Assembly: GCF_016756595.1 (NCBI RefSeq)
Contig: NZ_AP023257.1
Location: 434,001 to 498,000, forward strand
Direction: 5' to 3'
DNA length: 64,000 nt
Origin: Mesorhizobium sp. L-2-11
GTDB taxonomy: Bacteria > Pseudomonadota > Alphaproteobacteria > Rhizobiales > Rhizobiaceae
Below, one piece after another: positions 16,853-25,282 of the stretch. The stretch's first letter is position 1; every line of letters begins with the position of its first letter. The notes beneath the pieces were generated by a model that did no database searches, was not told the DNA's origin, and saw only the letters and a program-made list of their open reading frames with translations. The position numbers and the translations under genes were made by a program.

Positions 16853-17571
16853 CCAGGTGCCCCAGCGCGAAGTGCTGCGCCGGCCGGCAACGCGTCAAGC
16901 AGCTTTTCGATGATCTCGGCAGCTGCCAGATCGGGATGCTTCAAGGTGGCCGGATCGGCATCAGGAAGCGCCAGCGCGTGCAACGGGGTGTCCATATCGC
17001 CGGGGTCGAGCGCGAGGAACCTTATGCCATCGTCTTTCGCCTCCTCGTCCCAGATCGCCGTCAGATGGGCAAGAGCGGCCTTGCTCGCACCATACGCGCC
17101 CCAGCCGGGATAGGCGTTCACCGCCGCGTCGCTGGAGATGTTGATCACCAGCGCGCCACGGCCCTCGCGCGCCGACGTGGCAAGCGCACCGAACAGCGCT
17201 TTGGTCAGCCGAAACGCGCCGACGAGATTGACCGCAAGCGCTGTCTCCAGATCCTCGCACTCGGTGTCGGCAAGCAGCGCAGGCGGCACCGGCCCGAGGC
17301 TAGATGCATTGTTGACCAGAACGTCGAGCCCGCCGAGCCTCGCGGTGACCTGCAACGCGATCGGGTAGATGTCATGCTTTTTGCCGAGGTCGCCGACAAT
17401 GCCGTGTGCGCCCGTCTCGTCAGCGATGCGCTCGACGTTTGCGGCAGTGCGTGCGACGAAGGCGACGCTCGCACCCTGCGCGGCGAGCTGCCGCACAAGC
17501 GCCAGTCCAAGGCCGGACGTGCCACCCGTGACCGCTACGCGAAGTCCGTGAAAATCTATATTGGTCAGCAT
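16849..17571 (-). CDS. Short-chain dehydrogenase/reductase (SDR)
   Basis: 240 residues, standard SDR length. Cofactor loop TGGTSGLGLALVRQL at residues 16-30, NNAS near 87, catalytic Ser in NISSDAAV and the YGASK motif (YxxxK) near 159-163, then the LDPGDMDTPL loop. AAGGAG precedes the ATG. It is first in the two-gene operon with the QueA-like gene and is preceded by a SoxR-type promoter, so its job may be in redox or xenobiotic defence. The substrate cannot be told. Confidence 0.9.
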   Translation of the reverse strand: MLTNIDFHGLRVAVTGGTSGLGLALVRQLAAQGASVAFVARTAANVERIADETGAHGIVGDLGKKHDIYPIALQVTARLGGLDVLVNNASSLGPVPPALLADTECEDLETALAVNLVGAFRLTKALFGALATSAREGRGALVINISSDAAVNAYPGWGAYGASKAALAHLTAIWDEEAKDDGIRFLALDPGDMDTPLHALALPDADPATLKHPDLAAAEIIEKLLDALPAGAALRAGAPG

Positions 17572-17601
17572 TTCCGATGCTCCTTCGATCCTTGCAAGCC
17601 A

Positions 17602-17632
17602 AAGCTACAAGCTCAAGTTAACTTGAGGTCAA
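17602..17632 (-). promoter_or_regulatory. SoxR/MerR-type promoter with 19-bp spacer
   Basis: On the minus strand: -35 TTGACC (17632-17627), 19-bp spacer, -10 TAGCTT (17607-17602). The spacer region holds a perfect 16-bp palindrome CTCAAGTTAACTTGAG (17612-17627), which is the core of the SoxR box (CCTCAAGTTAACTTGAGG). MerR-family activators work at over-long 19-bp spacers exactly like this. The promoter lies 31 bp upstream of the SDR start. No SoxR/MerR gene is present in the window, so the activator must be encoded elsewhere. Confidence 0.8.
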
Positions 17633-17639
17633 GCATTCA

Positions 17640-17936
17640 TTGCGTGGATCGATGCCGACCATATGCACGCCGCACGGCAGGCGCAGCCGCGATCCCGGCG
17701 GCCACGCACGACTTCCAGATGGCATTTCAGATCGGGGAACTAGAAGCTGCGGAACAGGTGGCGCATATTGGCGCGACTATTTCGACAGTGCCGGCTTCTC
17801 GGCTGCCCCTGGGAAGCAGGCGGCTCGAGTGTCTGTTTGGACGGCACCGCCGCTCCCGGGCATGCGCCGAAGTTCCTTGTCGAGCGTCGCCTGGCTCCAC
17901 CAGCCGGGTCCTATACCCTTTCGGACGTACGACGGT
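17640..17936. other. Gap between the SDR promoter and the OhrR-like gene
   Basis: About 300 bp. Open frames cross it on both strands, but none has a ribosome site, a familiar domain or consistent third-position bias. It lies upstream of the SDR operon and downstream of the MarR gene. No repeat or terminator was recognised. Confidence 0.4.
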
Positions 17937-18407
17937 TCAGGCCGGCGAGTTCCAGCCGCCGACATGGGAATAGATCATGTCGCGAAGTCCCCTGACGTTG
18001 CGGTTGAGTTCGCCCAGATGCGCCGGGGTCTGGCCGGATGCGGAGAGGAGCGCATCGCCAAGGCATCCGGCCCGAGATCTGATGGCGCGCCCCTGGTCGG
18101 TCAGGGCGACCACGACCTGTCGTTCATTGTCCGGATTCCGCGTGCGGCGCACCAGCCCGGCGGCTTCCAGCCGCTTGAGCACGGGCGTCAGCGTACTCGA
18201 GTCTAGCGCCAGCCTTTCGGCGATGCCGCCCACCGTCTGCTGATCACCGCTCCAGAGCACGTTGAGCACGAGATATTGCGGGTAGGTCAGGCCCAGCGCA
18301 TCAAGCAAGGGCTTGTAGAGCCGTTGGATGGCGATGCCCGCCGAGTAGACGGCGTAGCAAAGCTGGTCGTCCAGCGGCACGGGACTGCTTGTCTTTTCGT
18401 CGGTCAT
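17937..18407 (-). CDS. MarR/OhrR-family transcriptional regulator
   Basis: 156 residues. The N-terminal LDDQLCYAVYSA matches the OhrR segment LD.QLCFALY, whose Cys (here residue 17) is the peroxide-sensing cysteine. PQYLVLNVLW, LALDSSTLTPVLKRLEAAGL and the wing NPDNERQVVVALT complete the winged helix. OhrR represses organic hydroperoxide reductase genes until oxidised. Here the divergent gene is not ohr but an exported alpha/beta hydrolase, with palindromic sites between them. Direct peroxide sensing is inferred from the conserved Cys. Confidence 0.9.
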   Translation of the reverse strand: MTDEKTSSPVPLDDQLCYAVYSAGIAIQRLYKPLLDALGLTYPQYLVLNVLWSGDQQTVGGIAERLALDSSTLTPVLKRLEAAGLVRRTRNPDNERQVVVALTDQGRAIRSRAGCLGDALLSASGQTPAHLGELNRNVRGLRDMIYSHVGGWNSPA

Positions 18408-18452
18408 TGGGCTCCTTGCGTTTCATATAGCCGCTTCCATCGCGAAAATAAA

Positions 18453-18518
18453 TATCGCGATAAAAATTACGCTGGACAACATTCAGTTGTTATCGTAATA
18501 ACAATTATCGCGATAATT
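18453..18518. promoter_or_regulatory. Repeated ATCGCGAT palindromes between the OhrR-like gene and hydrolase
   Basis: AATTATCGCGATAATT at 18503-18518 is a perfect 16-bp palindrome; TATCGCGATA recurs at 18453-18462 (10-bp palindrome), and a related GTTATCGTAATAAC lies at 18489-18502. The 137-bp divergent region is much more AT-rich than its surroundings. The spacing suggests two operators, one for each promoter, for the MarR-type protein encoded next door. Confidence 0.7.
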
Positions 18519-18544
18519 AACGTCGCGCTGAACAAGGATGGCAC

Positions 18545-19339
18545 ATGAACACCAAGACGAGAAACATCCTGGCCATAACGGCCGCCGCGGCAGGCATTGC
18601 CGCCACCACGCTCGCGCATTCCGCCAACCGGATTCCCGACACCCAGCCCATCAGGAACGTCGTGCTGGTGCACGGCGCCTTCGCCGACGGCTCGGGATGG
18701 CGCGGGGTCTATGATCAGCTCACCGCGCGCGGCTATCGCGTCACCATCGCCCAGAATCCCCTCACCACGCTTGCGGACGACGCCGCAGCAACCAGGCGGG
18801 CCCTGGATCGCCAGGACGGTCCGAGCATCCTCGTCGGTCATTCCTGGGGCGGCACCGTCATTACCGAGGCAGGCGTCCACCCCAAGGTGGCTGGCCTCGT
18901 TTATGTCTCAGCGCTGTCGCCCGACGCCGGCGAGACGACGGCTCAACAGTATGACGGGTTCACCACGCCTCCGGAGTTCGTCATCGACACGCAGGAGGAC
19001 GGTTTCGGCTTCCTGAATCTCGAGAAGTTCAAGGCGGGCTTCGCGGCGGACGCCAGCGACGCGGATGCAGCGTTCCTGCGCGACTCGCAGGTGCCGATCA
19101 ACATGTCCGTGTTTGCGACCAAGCTCAGTAACGCCGCCTGGCGGACCAGGCCGAGCTGGGCGGTCATCGCCACGAAGGACAAGGCGTTCGACCAGAAGAT
19201 GCTGTTCAGCATGGCGGAGCGCATCGGCGCGACGATCACGGAAGTCGAGGCCAGCCATGCTGTCTTCATGACCCAGCCGAAGGTGGTGGCCGACGTCATC
19301 GATCAGGCCGCGCAAGGCGCTGCGGCCGCTGCACGCTGA
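18545..19339 (+). CDS. Exported alpha/beta hydrolase
   Basis: 264 residues. The N-terminus (MNTKTRNILAITAAAAGIAA...LAHS) is a signal peptide. The mature part is a compact alpha/beta hydrolase: oxyanion region VVLVHGAFADGSGWRG, nucleophile elbow GHSWGG near 98-103, catalytic His in EASHAVFMTQP near 237. It resembles salicylate-esterase/EstC-like hydrolases that are widespread beside MarR or AraC regulators. Likely hydrolyses an ester or amide in the periplasm. Divergent from the OhrR-like regulator and followed by an intrinsic terminator. Confidence 0.9.
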   Translation: MNTKTRNILAITAAAAGIAATTLAHSANRIPDTQPIRNVVLVHGAFADGSGWRGVYDQLTARGYRVTIAQNPLTTLADDAAATRRALDRQDGPSILVGHSWGGTVITEAGVHPKVAGLVYVSALSPDAGETTAQQYDGFTTPPEFVIDTQEDGFGFLNLEKFKAGFAADASDADAAFLRDSQVPINMSVFATKLSNAAWRTRPSWAVIATKDKAFDQKMLFSMAERIGATITEVEASHAVFMTQPKVVADVIDQAAQGAAAAAR

Positions 19340-19410
19340 TGCCGGCCAGCCGCAACAGCGGATGATACAGGCAGGCGGCGCCCCTTTCGGCCCCGCCTCA
19401 GATCGCTGAC

Positions 19411-19439
19411 AAACCCCGTCGATTTTCGGCGGGTTTTTC
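19411..19439 (+). terminator. Intrinsic terminator after the hydrolase gene
   Basis: AAACCCCGTCG-ATTTT-CGGCGGGTTTTT forms a GC-rich stem with one mismatch and an immediate run of five T. It lies 72 bp after the stop codon at 19337-19339. Confidence 0.75.
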
Positions 19440-19605
19440 TTATCCGACGGCGGCGTTTTGGTTGTCGGGCGTCAGGGATGTTTGTCAGGAGGTGCTGGGC
19501 CTCAGGCGGGCTTGGCAAGCGACTTGGCGCCAGTGCGATCTTCTTGATGTTCTGGATACCAGAAGCGAGACCCTGCCATCAACGAGACGCCGGGGCCGGC
19601 AAGGT

Positions 19606-20106
19606 TCAGCTGCGGTATTCTTCTTCGCTGACTTTCTCCAGCCATTCGACCGGCTTGCCATCAAGGGATTCCTGGACAGCGAGATGCGTCATCGCCGTTG
19701 TCGCGGACGCGCCGTGCCAATGCTTCACGCCAGGCGGAATCCAGACGACGTCACCCGGCCGGATTTCTTCGACTGGCGCGCCTTCGCGCTGGACCCGGCC
19801 GAGACCGGCCGTGACGATCAGTGTCTGGCCGAGTGGGTGCGTGTGCCAGGCGGTGCGGGCGCCAGGCTCGAACGTGACACTGGCGCCACCGACGCGGGCC
19901 GGCTCGGGCGCCTGGAAGAGCGGATCGATGCGCACGGCTCCGGTAAAGTAATCGGCCGGCCCGGGGCCGGACGGCTGCGACCCAACTCGAGTGATCTTCA
20001 TTGTCTCATTCCTTCCTTGAACAGAAGCTGCGCCAACCTGGCCTGCTGCAGCCAAAGCAGCGAAACCACTTGTCGCGGCAAGGACGTCTCTGCGGGTGAG
20101 GATCAT
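19606..20106 (-). CDS. Exported cupin-domain protein
   Basis: 166 residues. The N-terminus [20 protein letters not shown] carries a twin-Arg signal. A single cupin follows: [20 protein letters not shown] near 81-100 and [18 protein letters not shown] near 118-135, giving the usual His metal ligands. Similar proteins are annotated as carboxymuconolactone- or mandelonitrile-lyase-type cupins, without proof here. It lies 26 bp after the molybdenum enzyme genes on the same strand, so it is probably part of that operon. Tat export implies it folds with its metal before leaving the cytoplasm. Confidence 0.88.
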   Translation of the reverse strand: MILTRRDVLAATSGFAALAAAGQVGAASVQGRNETMKITRVGSQPSGPGPADYFTGAVRIDPLFQAPEPARVGGASVTFEPGARTAWHTHPLGQTLIVTAGLGRVQREGAPVEEIRPGDVVWIPPGVKHWHGASATTAMTHLAVQESLDGKPVEWLEKVSEEEYRS

Positions 20107-20132
20107 GTCTCAAGCCCCTTTGCTTTCGACGG

Positions 20133-22247
20133 TCAGAGCAGCTTGTCCGGCGTGATGGGCAGCTCGCGGACGCGCTTTCCGGTAGCGTGGAAAATGGCAT
20201 TGGCGATCGCTGGCGCGACGCCGACCAGCGCGATCTCGCCGAGGCCTTTCACGCCGAGCGGGTTCACGTGCGGGTCGTGCTCGTCGACGAAGATCACGTC
20301 CATGACAGGCGGCGCGTCGGCGTGCACCGGCACGGCGTATTCGGCGAGATTGGCATTGGTGACGCGTCCGTTGCGGGGGTCGACAACCGAGTGCTCCATG
20401 AGAGCCATGCCGATGCCGCCGATCATGCCGCCGATGCACTGGCTGCGCGCGATCTTCGGGTTGACGACGCGGCCGGCGCCATAGGCGCCGACGATGCGCC
20501 GCACGCGCGTCTCGCCGAGATCGGGATCGACGGCAACCTCCACGAACACGGCGCCAAAGGCGTGCATGGAAAACCGCTTTGACCCATCTCCGGGAGCGAC
20601 GTCAGCCGTTGCCTCGATGACTTGGCCGAGACGCTTCATGGCGTCTTCAATATCGTTGGCGCCGGCGCGTGCCAGCGCGTCGGCGCGCGCCTTGCGGCAA
20701 GCCGCCTGCACCGCACTGCCGACGCTCGCCATGGTCATGGAACCGCCGTGGATAGGCGCGCGCGGCAGGCGGGTGTCGCCAAGCGTGAACTTGACCCGCT
20801 CGATCGGCATGCCCAGCGTGTCCGCCGCGACCTGCGTCATCGATGTCCATGTGCCGGGTCCCATGTCGCTCGCCGCGCTCATCACTTCGGCAGTGCCGTC
20901 CGGCAAGAGTCGGGCCAGGGCCGAGGCGGGTGCATAGTTCATCGGATAGGTGGCGCTCGCCATGCCCCAGCCGATCAGCATCCGCCCGTCGCGCATGGAG
21001 CGTGGCTCAGCCGTTCTTTGGCTCCACCCGAACCGCTCGGCGGCGGCCCGGTAGCATTCCCTGGTCGATCGGCTCGAGAACGGGAGGTCCTTGAATTCGT
21101 CCCGGTCCGGCTCGTTGCGCAGCCGCAGTTCGACGGGATCCATGCGCAGCGCGACCGCCAACTCGTCCATGGCCGATTCGAGCGCATACATGCCGCTCGC
21201 CTCGCCGGGCGCGCGCATGTAGGTCGGCGTGTGGACGTTCATCGGCGCGATGCGATGGCGCGTGTGGACGTTCGGGCAGGAGTGCAGGAACCGGGTCGCG
21301 CTGAGCAGCGCCTCGGTGAACTCCTCGTAGGTCGACGTCTCCTGGTAGCCCTCGTGCCGGATGGCCTGGAGCTGGCCGTCACGGGAGGCGCCAAGCGCGG
21401 TCCGCTGCACCGTGTGCGGACGGTAGCCGACGCCATAATACATTTCCCGCCGTGACAGCACCAGCTTGACTGGCCGGCCAGCCACACGGGCGCCCAGTGC
21501 CGCCAGCGTGACATGCGGCCAGCAACGCAGCCCCGAGCCGAACGCGCCGCCGACGAAGGGCGAGATGACACGCACGTTCTCGGCAGCGATGTCGAACACG
21601 GCGGCGATCTCCTCGGCAACGTTGTGCACCCACTGTGTCTTGTCCCACAGTGTCAGGCTGTTGCCCTCCCATGCGGCAATGGTGGCGAACATCTCGATCG
21701 GATTGTGGTTCTCGCGCGGGATCACATAGGTCTGGTCGACCCGGAATTCCGCTTGTTCGAATGCGCTGTCGGGTTCGCCTCGCCGTATCTCCCACTCGGC
21801 CGGTTTCCCGGAAGGCAGAACTGGATCGACGCTTTCCATGTCGGTGGCCGCCGCTTCATTCCGGTAAGTAACCCGCACGACCTCGGCCGCGTGAACCGCC
21901 TGTTCAAGTGTGTCGGCGACCACCAGCGCGATCGGCTGGCCCTGGTGATTCACCCCGTCGTCCTGCAGCACATGCAGGCGCTCGCCAACGGCTGCGTCGG
22001 GGAGGCCTTTATGCGGCTGGTAGGCGAGCCTGGGCGCGTTTCGGTGTGTCACAACTGCGATTACGCCGGGCGCGCGTTCGGCCTCCGCCGTGTCGATAGC
22101 AATGCGGCCGTTCGCGACAATGCTCCTGACGACGGCGGCATAAGCGAGGTTCGCCACCTCGAACTCGGCGGCATAGGTCGCAGCGCCGGTAACTTTCAGG
22201 CGGCCATCGACGCGGCTGACGGATTTTCCGATCAAGGCAGCAGTCAT
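20133..22247 (-). CDS. paoC: Aldehyde oxidoreductase, molybdenum-binding subunit (PaoC type)
   Basis: 704 residues, close to E. coli PaoC (732). An N-terminal aldehyde oxidase a/b hammerhead domain runs from about 18-125. It is followed by molybdopterin-binding segments: GGAFGSGLRCWPHVTLAALG, YMRAPGEASGMYALESAMDE, GSMTMASVGSAVQAACRKA, and the C-terminal VKGLGEIALVGVAPAIANAI, whose Glu is the catalytic base of this family. It oxidises aldehydes (aromatic in PaoABC) with water as oxygen donor. The start overlaps the FAD subunit gene by 4 bp. No molybdenum-cofactor maturation factor gene is adjacent. Confidence 0.9.
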   Translation of the reverse strand: MTAALIGKSVSRVDGRLKVTGAATYAAEFEVANLAYAAVVRSIVANGRIAIDTAEAERAPGVIAVVTHRNAPRLAYQPHKGLPDAAVGERLHVLQDDGVNHQGQPIALVVADTLEQAVHAAEVVRVTYRNEAAATDMESVDPVLPSGKPAEWEIRRGEPDSAFEQAEFRVDQTYVIPRENHNPIEMFATIAAWEGNSLTLWDKTQWVHNVAEEIAAVFDIAAENVRVISPFVGGAFGSGLRCWPHVTLAALGARVAGRPVKLVLSRREMYYGVGYRPHTVQRTALGASRDGQLQAIRHEGYQETSTYEEFTEALLSATRFLHSCPNVHTRHRIAPMNVHTPTYMRAPGEASGMYALESAMDELAVALRMDPVELRLRNEPDRDEFKDLPFSSRSTRECYRAAAERFGWSQRTAEPRSMRDGRMLIGWGMASATYPMNYAPASALARLLPDGTAEVMSAASDMGPGTWTSMTQVAADTLGMPIERVKFTLGDTRLPRAPIHGGSMTMASVGSAVQAACRKARADALARAGANDIEDAMKRLGQVIEATADVAPGDGSKRFSMHAFGAVFVEVAVDPDLGETRVRRIVGAYGAGRVVNPKIARSQCIGGMIGGIGMALMEHSVVDPRNGRVTNANLAEYAVPVHADAPPVMDVIFVDEHDPHVNPLGVKGLGEIALVGVAPAIANAIFHATGKRVRELPITPDKLL

Positions 22248-23242
22248 GCGCGTGCTCCCGCGATTTCGACCGCACGCACGATGGCGCGTTGCATGAGTTC
22301 GATCTTGAAGTCGTTGTGGCCGCGACCCCGTGTGCCTTCTGCTGCGAGCGCCGCCGCCTGGCGGAGCACCGCTGGCTCGAAGTCGGCGCCCGCGAGAGCG
22401 GTCTCGACGTTCGGCAGGCGCCAGGGTTTCGTCCCAACGCCACCGAGCGCTACCCGGGCCTGCCGGATGCGAGCGCCGTCCGTCTCGATTGCGACCGCGG
22501 CCGAGACGACGGCGAACTCGAAGGAGGCGCGATCGCGTACCTTGAGATAGTGAGATCGCAGTCCTGCCGCAGTGGCCGGGACCGTGATCGCGGTGATCAC
22601 TTCGCCCGGCTCGAGGACGGCTTCGAGGTGCGGCGTATCGCGGGGAAGGCGATGGAGATCGGAGAGCGGCACGGAACGATCACCGCCAGTTCCTCGCAGC
22701 TCGACCGATGCATCGAGCGCCACCAGGGCAACCGCGAGGTCCGACGGGTGAACGGCGATACAGTCGTCGCTCGTGCCGAGCACTGCGTGCCAGCGGTTCT
22801 CGCCATCCAGGGCGGCGCAACCGGAGCCAGGCACGCGCTTGTTGCATGCCTCGTAGCCGACATCGCGAAAGTAGGGACAGCGTGTGCGCTGAAGCAGATT
22901 GCCGCCCATCGTCGCCTGGTTGCGGACCTGCGGGCTCGCCGAATTCAGCAGCGCCTGGGATATGAGAGGGAAATGCTCGACCACAGCTTGATGGGCGGCC
23001 ACCTCCGCCATCGTGGCGGCGGCGCCAAGCCTCAGGCCTTGCGGACCGATCTCGATGCCGTCGTCGAGAACTCCCGCCAGGCTCACAAGCCGATCCGGTC
23101 GGCGGACATACTCCTGCAGAAGCTGCACCATGTCGGTGCCGCCGGCGATGTATTCGACCGGCGCATCATTGCGGCCGGCCTGGGCGCCAAAGCTAAGTGC
23201 GGCGGAGAGATCACGCGGACGTTCGAGCACAAAGGGATGCAT
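22244..23242 (-). CDS. paoB: Aldehyde oxidoreductase, FAD-binding subunit (PaoB type)
   Basis: 332 residues: PCMH-type FAD domain (YIAGGTDMVQLLQEYVRRPD near 31-50; QATMGGNLLQRTRCPYFRD near 113-131) and a CO-dehydrogenase flavoprotein C-terminal domain. The CPYFRDVGYEACNKRVPGSGC stretch, with three Cys, matches the region that holds an additional [4Fe-4S] cluster in E. coli PaoB and sets this subfamily apart from plain xanthine dehydrogenases. Middle gene of the operon, 3 bp after the iron-sulfur gene and overlapping paoC. Confidence 0.9.
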   Translation of the reverse strand: MHPFVLERPRDLSAALSFGAQAGRNDAPVEYIAGGTDMVQLLQEYVRRPDRLVSLAGVLDDGIEIGPQGLRLGAAATMAEVAAHQAVVEHFPLISQALLNSASPQVRNQATMGGNLLQRTRCPYFRDVGYEACNKRVPGSGCAALDGENRWHAVLGTSDDCIAVHPSDLAVALVALDASVELRGTGGDRSVPLSDLHRLPRDTPHLEAVLEPGEVITAITVPATAAGLRSHYLKVRDRASFEFAVVSAAVAIETDGARIRQARVALGGVGTKPWRLPNVETALAGADFEPAVLRQAAALAAEGTRGRGHNDFKIELMQRAIVRAVEIAGARA

Positions 23243-23245
23243 GGC

Positions 23246-23884
23246 TCAGCCCTCCTGCGTCGAGCTGGACACGGCAGCCGCGTCCTGGATGGCCGCGACG
23301 ATATGGTCGTAGGCGCCGCAGCGGCAGAGATTGCCGCTCATCCATTCGCGGATCTCCTGCGGCGACCCGGCATGGCCTTCGCTGATGCAGGCGACGCCGG
23401 CCATGATCTGCCCCGACGTGCAATAGCCGCACTGGAAGGCATCGCGCTCGATGAAGGACGCCTGCAGCGGGTGGAGCTCCTCGCCCTGCGCCAGTCCTTC
23501 GATGGTTTTGATGTCGCGGCCCTGAGCGAGCGCTGCGAGCGAGAGGCACGCCTTCACGCGCATGCCATCCATCAACACCGTGCAGGCGCCGCACTGGCCG
23601 AGGCCGCAGCCCTTCTTCGAGCCTGTCAGATGCAGGTGCTCGCGCAGCGCATCCAGCAGCGTCGTGCGCGGATCGAGCGAAAGCCGGTGCTCCGTCCCGT
23701 TGATGCGCAGCGATACATCGAGCGGCGCCGTCGCGGCGCCGGCAGCCTGTGCCAGCGCCGGCGATATAGCTCCGGGCACGAGTTGTTCTCCCAAAACAGC
23801 ACCGCCAATCACAGCAGCCGCTTGCATGAGCTCCCGGCGCGTTATGTCTGAACTGGCTGTCGAAGTTCCTTGGCTATCAGACAT
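23246..23884 (-). CDS. paoA: Aldehyde oxidoreductase, [2Fe-2S] subunit with Tat signal (PaoA type)
   Basis: 212 residues from ATG 23884. A Tat signal (TRRELMQAAAVIGGAVLGE near 15-33) exports the assembled heterotrimer. The plant-ferredoxin-like cluster is GCGLGQCGACTVLMDG near 92-107; the second cluster is CGYCTSGQ and SGNLCRCGAY near 150-188. Electrons pass from molybdenum through these clusters to FAD. It opens the operon paoA-paoB-paoC-cupin. The divergent LysR gene 336 bp away is the probable regulator. Confidence 0.92.
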   Translation of the reverse strand: MSDSQGTSTASSDITRRELMQAAAVIGGAVLGEQLVPGAISPALAQAAGAATAPLDVSLRINGTEHRLSLDPRTTLLDALREHLHLTGSKKGCGLGQCGACTVLMDGMRVKACLSLAALAQGRDIKTIEGLAQGEELHPLQASFIERDAFQCGYCTSGQIMAGVACISEGHAGSPQEIREWMSGNLCRCGAYDHIVAAIQDAAAVSSSTQEG

Positions 23885-24220
23885 GTCGATTGTCGCTTTC
23901 GTGATGATCCGCCAATTCGCGGCCCAAGATATGGATGCCCCCCCGACCCGAAGGCACACTGCGTGCGTGCGACGCTAAAGCTTAGGGCGCTTGAGGCGCC
24001 TTGATTAGCGCCCGCTCCCCGATAGGACCTATCGGTCGGGGCCATGAATGGCAGCGACGCGAATGAACTGCCGCCGGTTCTTCCTTCGTTATTGCTCAGC
24101 CGGATTCGCGCCGCCGTTCGGGAAATTTGCGCTGCTCTCGGCAATCACGATCGATTGAGCGTGTGCTGTTCGCTCGATCATTCCGTATAATCCGCACAAA
24201 CTTATGGGAGGGAGCTATAA
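23885..24220. promoter_or_regulatory. Divergent control region, pao operon / LysR gene
   Basis: 336 bp holding both promoters. A perfect dyad CCGATAG-GAC-CTATCGG lies at 24019-24035, in the range expected for a LysR-type site. TATAAT at 24186-24191 could be the -10 of the LysR gene, but a good -35 at proper spacing was not found. GGGAGGGAG at 24207-24215 is the ribosome site for the LysR gene. Confidence 0.55.
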
Positions 24221-25114
24221 ATGCAGCGCGGACGACTCGATATGCTTCTGGCCTTTCTGGTGGTTGCGCGCGAGGGCAGCTTCACGCGCGCCGCTGCGCA
24301 GCTCGGAATTTCGCAGTCCACGCTCAGCCACACGATCCGCGATCTGGAAGAGCGCCTGGGCATTCGGCTGCTGACGAGAACGACCCGCAGCGTTTCACCT
24401 ACAGAAGCCGGCGAGCGGCTGCTGCGCAATATCGGTCCGCGCTTTGAGGAGATCGAGGCCGAAGTCGAAGCCTTGAGCGAATTGCGGGAGAAGCCCGCCG
24501 GCACCATTCGGCTCACGGCAAGCGATCACGCGTTCAACGCCGTCATCTGGCCGAAACTGGCGAAGCTCCTGCCGGACTATCCCGACGTCACCGTCGAGGT
24601 CTTCCTCGACAACGCACTGACGGATATTGCTGCCGAACGGTTCGACGCGGGTGTGCGCATGGGAGAGCGTGTTGCAAAAGACATGATCGCGGTGCGCGTC
24701 GGACCGGACATCCGCTTCGCCGTCGTCGGGACAAAGTCGTATTTCGCCAAGCGGCCGCCGCCAACGACGCCGCAGGATCTGACCGGCCACGTTTGCATCA
24801 ACCAGCGCTTTTCCATCAATGGCGGGCTTTGGGCCTGGGATTTCGAGCGCGACGGTCGCGAACTGAAGGTGCGGGTGGACGGCCAGATCGTCCTCAATGG
24901 CACCCTCGAGATTCTTGAGGCCGCGCTGGCTGGTTGCGGCCTCGCCTATGTGCCGGAGGATGTCGCGGAGCATCATCTGGAAAGCGGCCGCCTGATGCGG
25001 GTGCTGGATGAGTGGTCACCGCCCTGGCCGGGATATCACCTCTACTATCCAAGCCGCCGTCAAGCGTCGCCGGCTTTCGCCCTGCTCGTCGATGCGCTCC
25101 GCTTCTCGGGTTGA
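24221..25114 (+). CDS. LysR-family regulator of the pao operon
   Basis: 297 residues. Winged helix at about 5-64 (LLAFLVVAREGSFTRAAAQL, ISQSTLSHTIRDLEERLGIR) and an effector domain of the CrgA/DmlR type (GTIRLTASDHAFNAVIWPKL; CINQRFSINGGLWAWDFERD; AGCGLAYVPEDVAEHHLESG). GGGAGGGAG supports the start. Divergent from paoABC, which it probably controls in response to an aldehyde or aromatic compound; the arrangement is the evidence. Confidence 0.9.
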   Translation: MQRGRLDMLLAFLVVAREGSFTRAAAQLGISQSTLSHTIRDLEERLGIRLLTRTTRSVSPTEAGERLLRNIGPRFEEIEAEVEALSELREKPAGTIRLTASDHAFNAVIWPKLAKLLPDYPDVTVEVFLDNALTDIAAERFDAGVRMGERVAKDMIAVRVGPDIRFAVVGTKSYFAKRPPPTTPQDLTGHVCINQRFSINGGLWAWDFERDGRELKVRVDGQIVLNGTLEILEAALAGCGLAYVPEDVAEHHLESGRLMRVLDEWSPPWPGYHLYYPSRRQASPAFALLVDALRFSG

Positions 25115-25282
25115 GGCAATGCAGTCCCATCGAGATCCATTGGGGCCGCGGCATCCGCCGAAGAATGCGGCGGCCCAGAATAAAAGCGCTCTGTAAGCGA
25201 TCCTTCGCGCCCCCCTCTGTCCCTCCACGATCAAAGGTCCTGCACCGCAGCAGCGCTCGGGATAACCGGGATACGGCCAAGC

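Noticed and set aside
17640..18206. Long plus-strand open frame (188 codons) antisense to the OhrR-like gene
   Set aside because: It overlaps a well-supported MarR gene on the other strand, has no ribosome site and no recognisable motif.
24163..24191. Consensus promoter for the LysR gene
   Set aside because: TATAAT is present, but no acceptable -35 lies 16-18 bp upstream.
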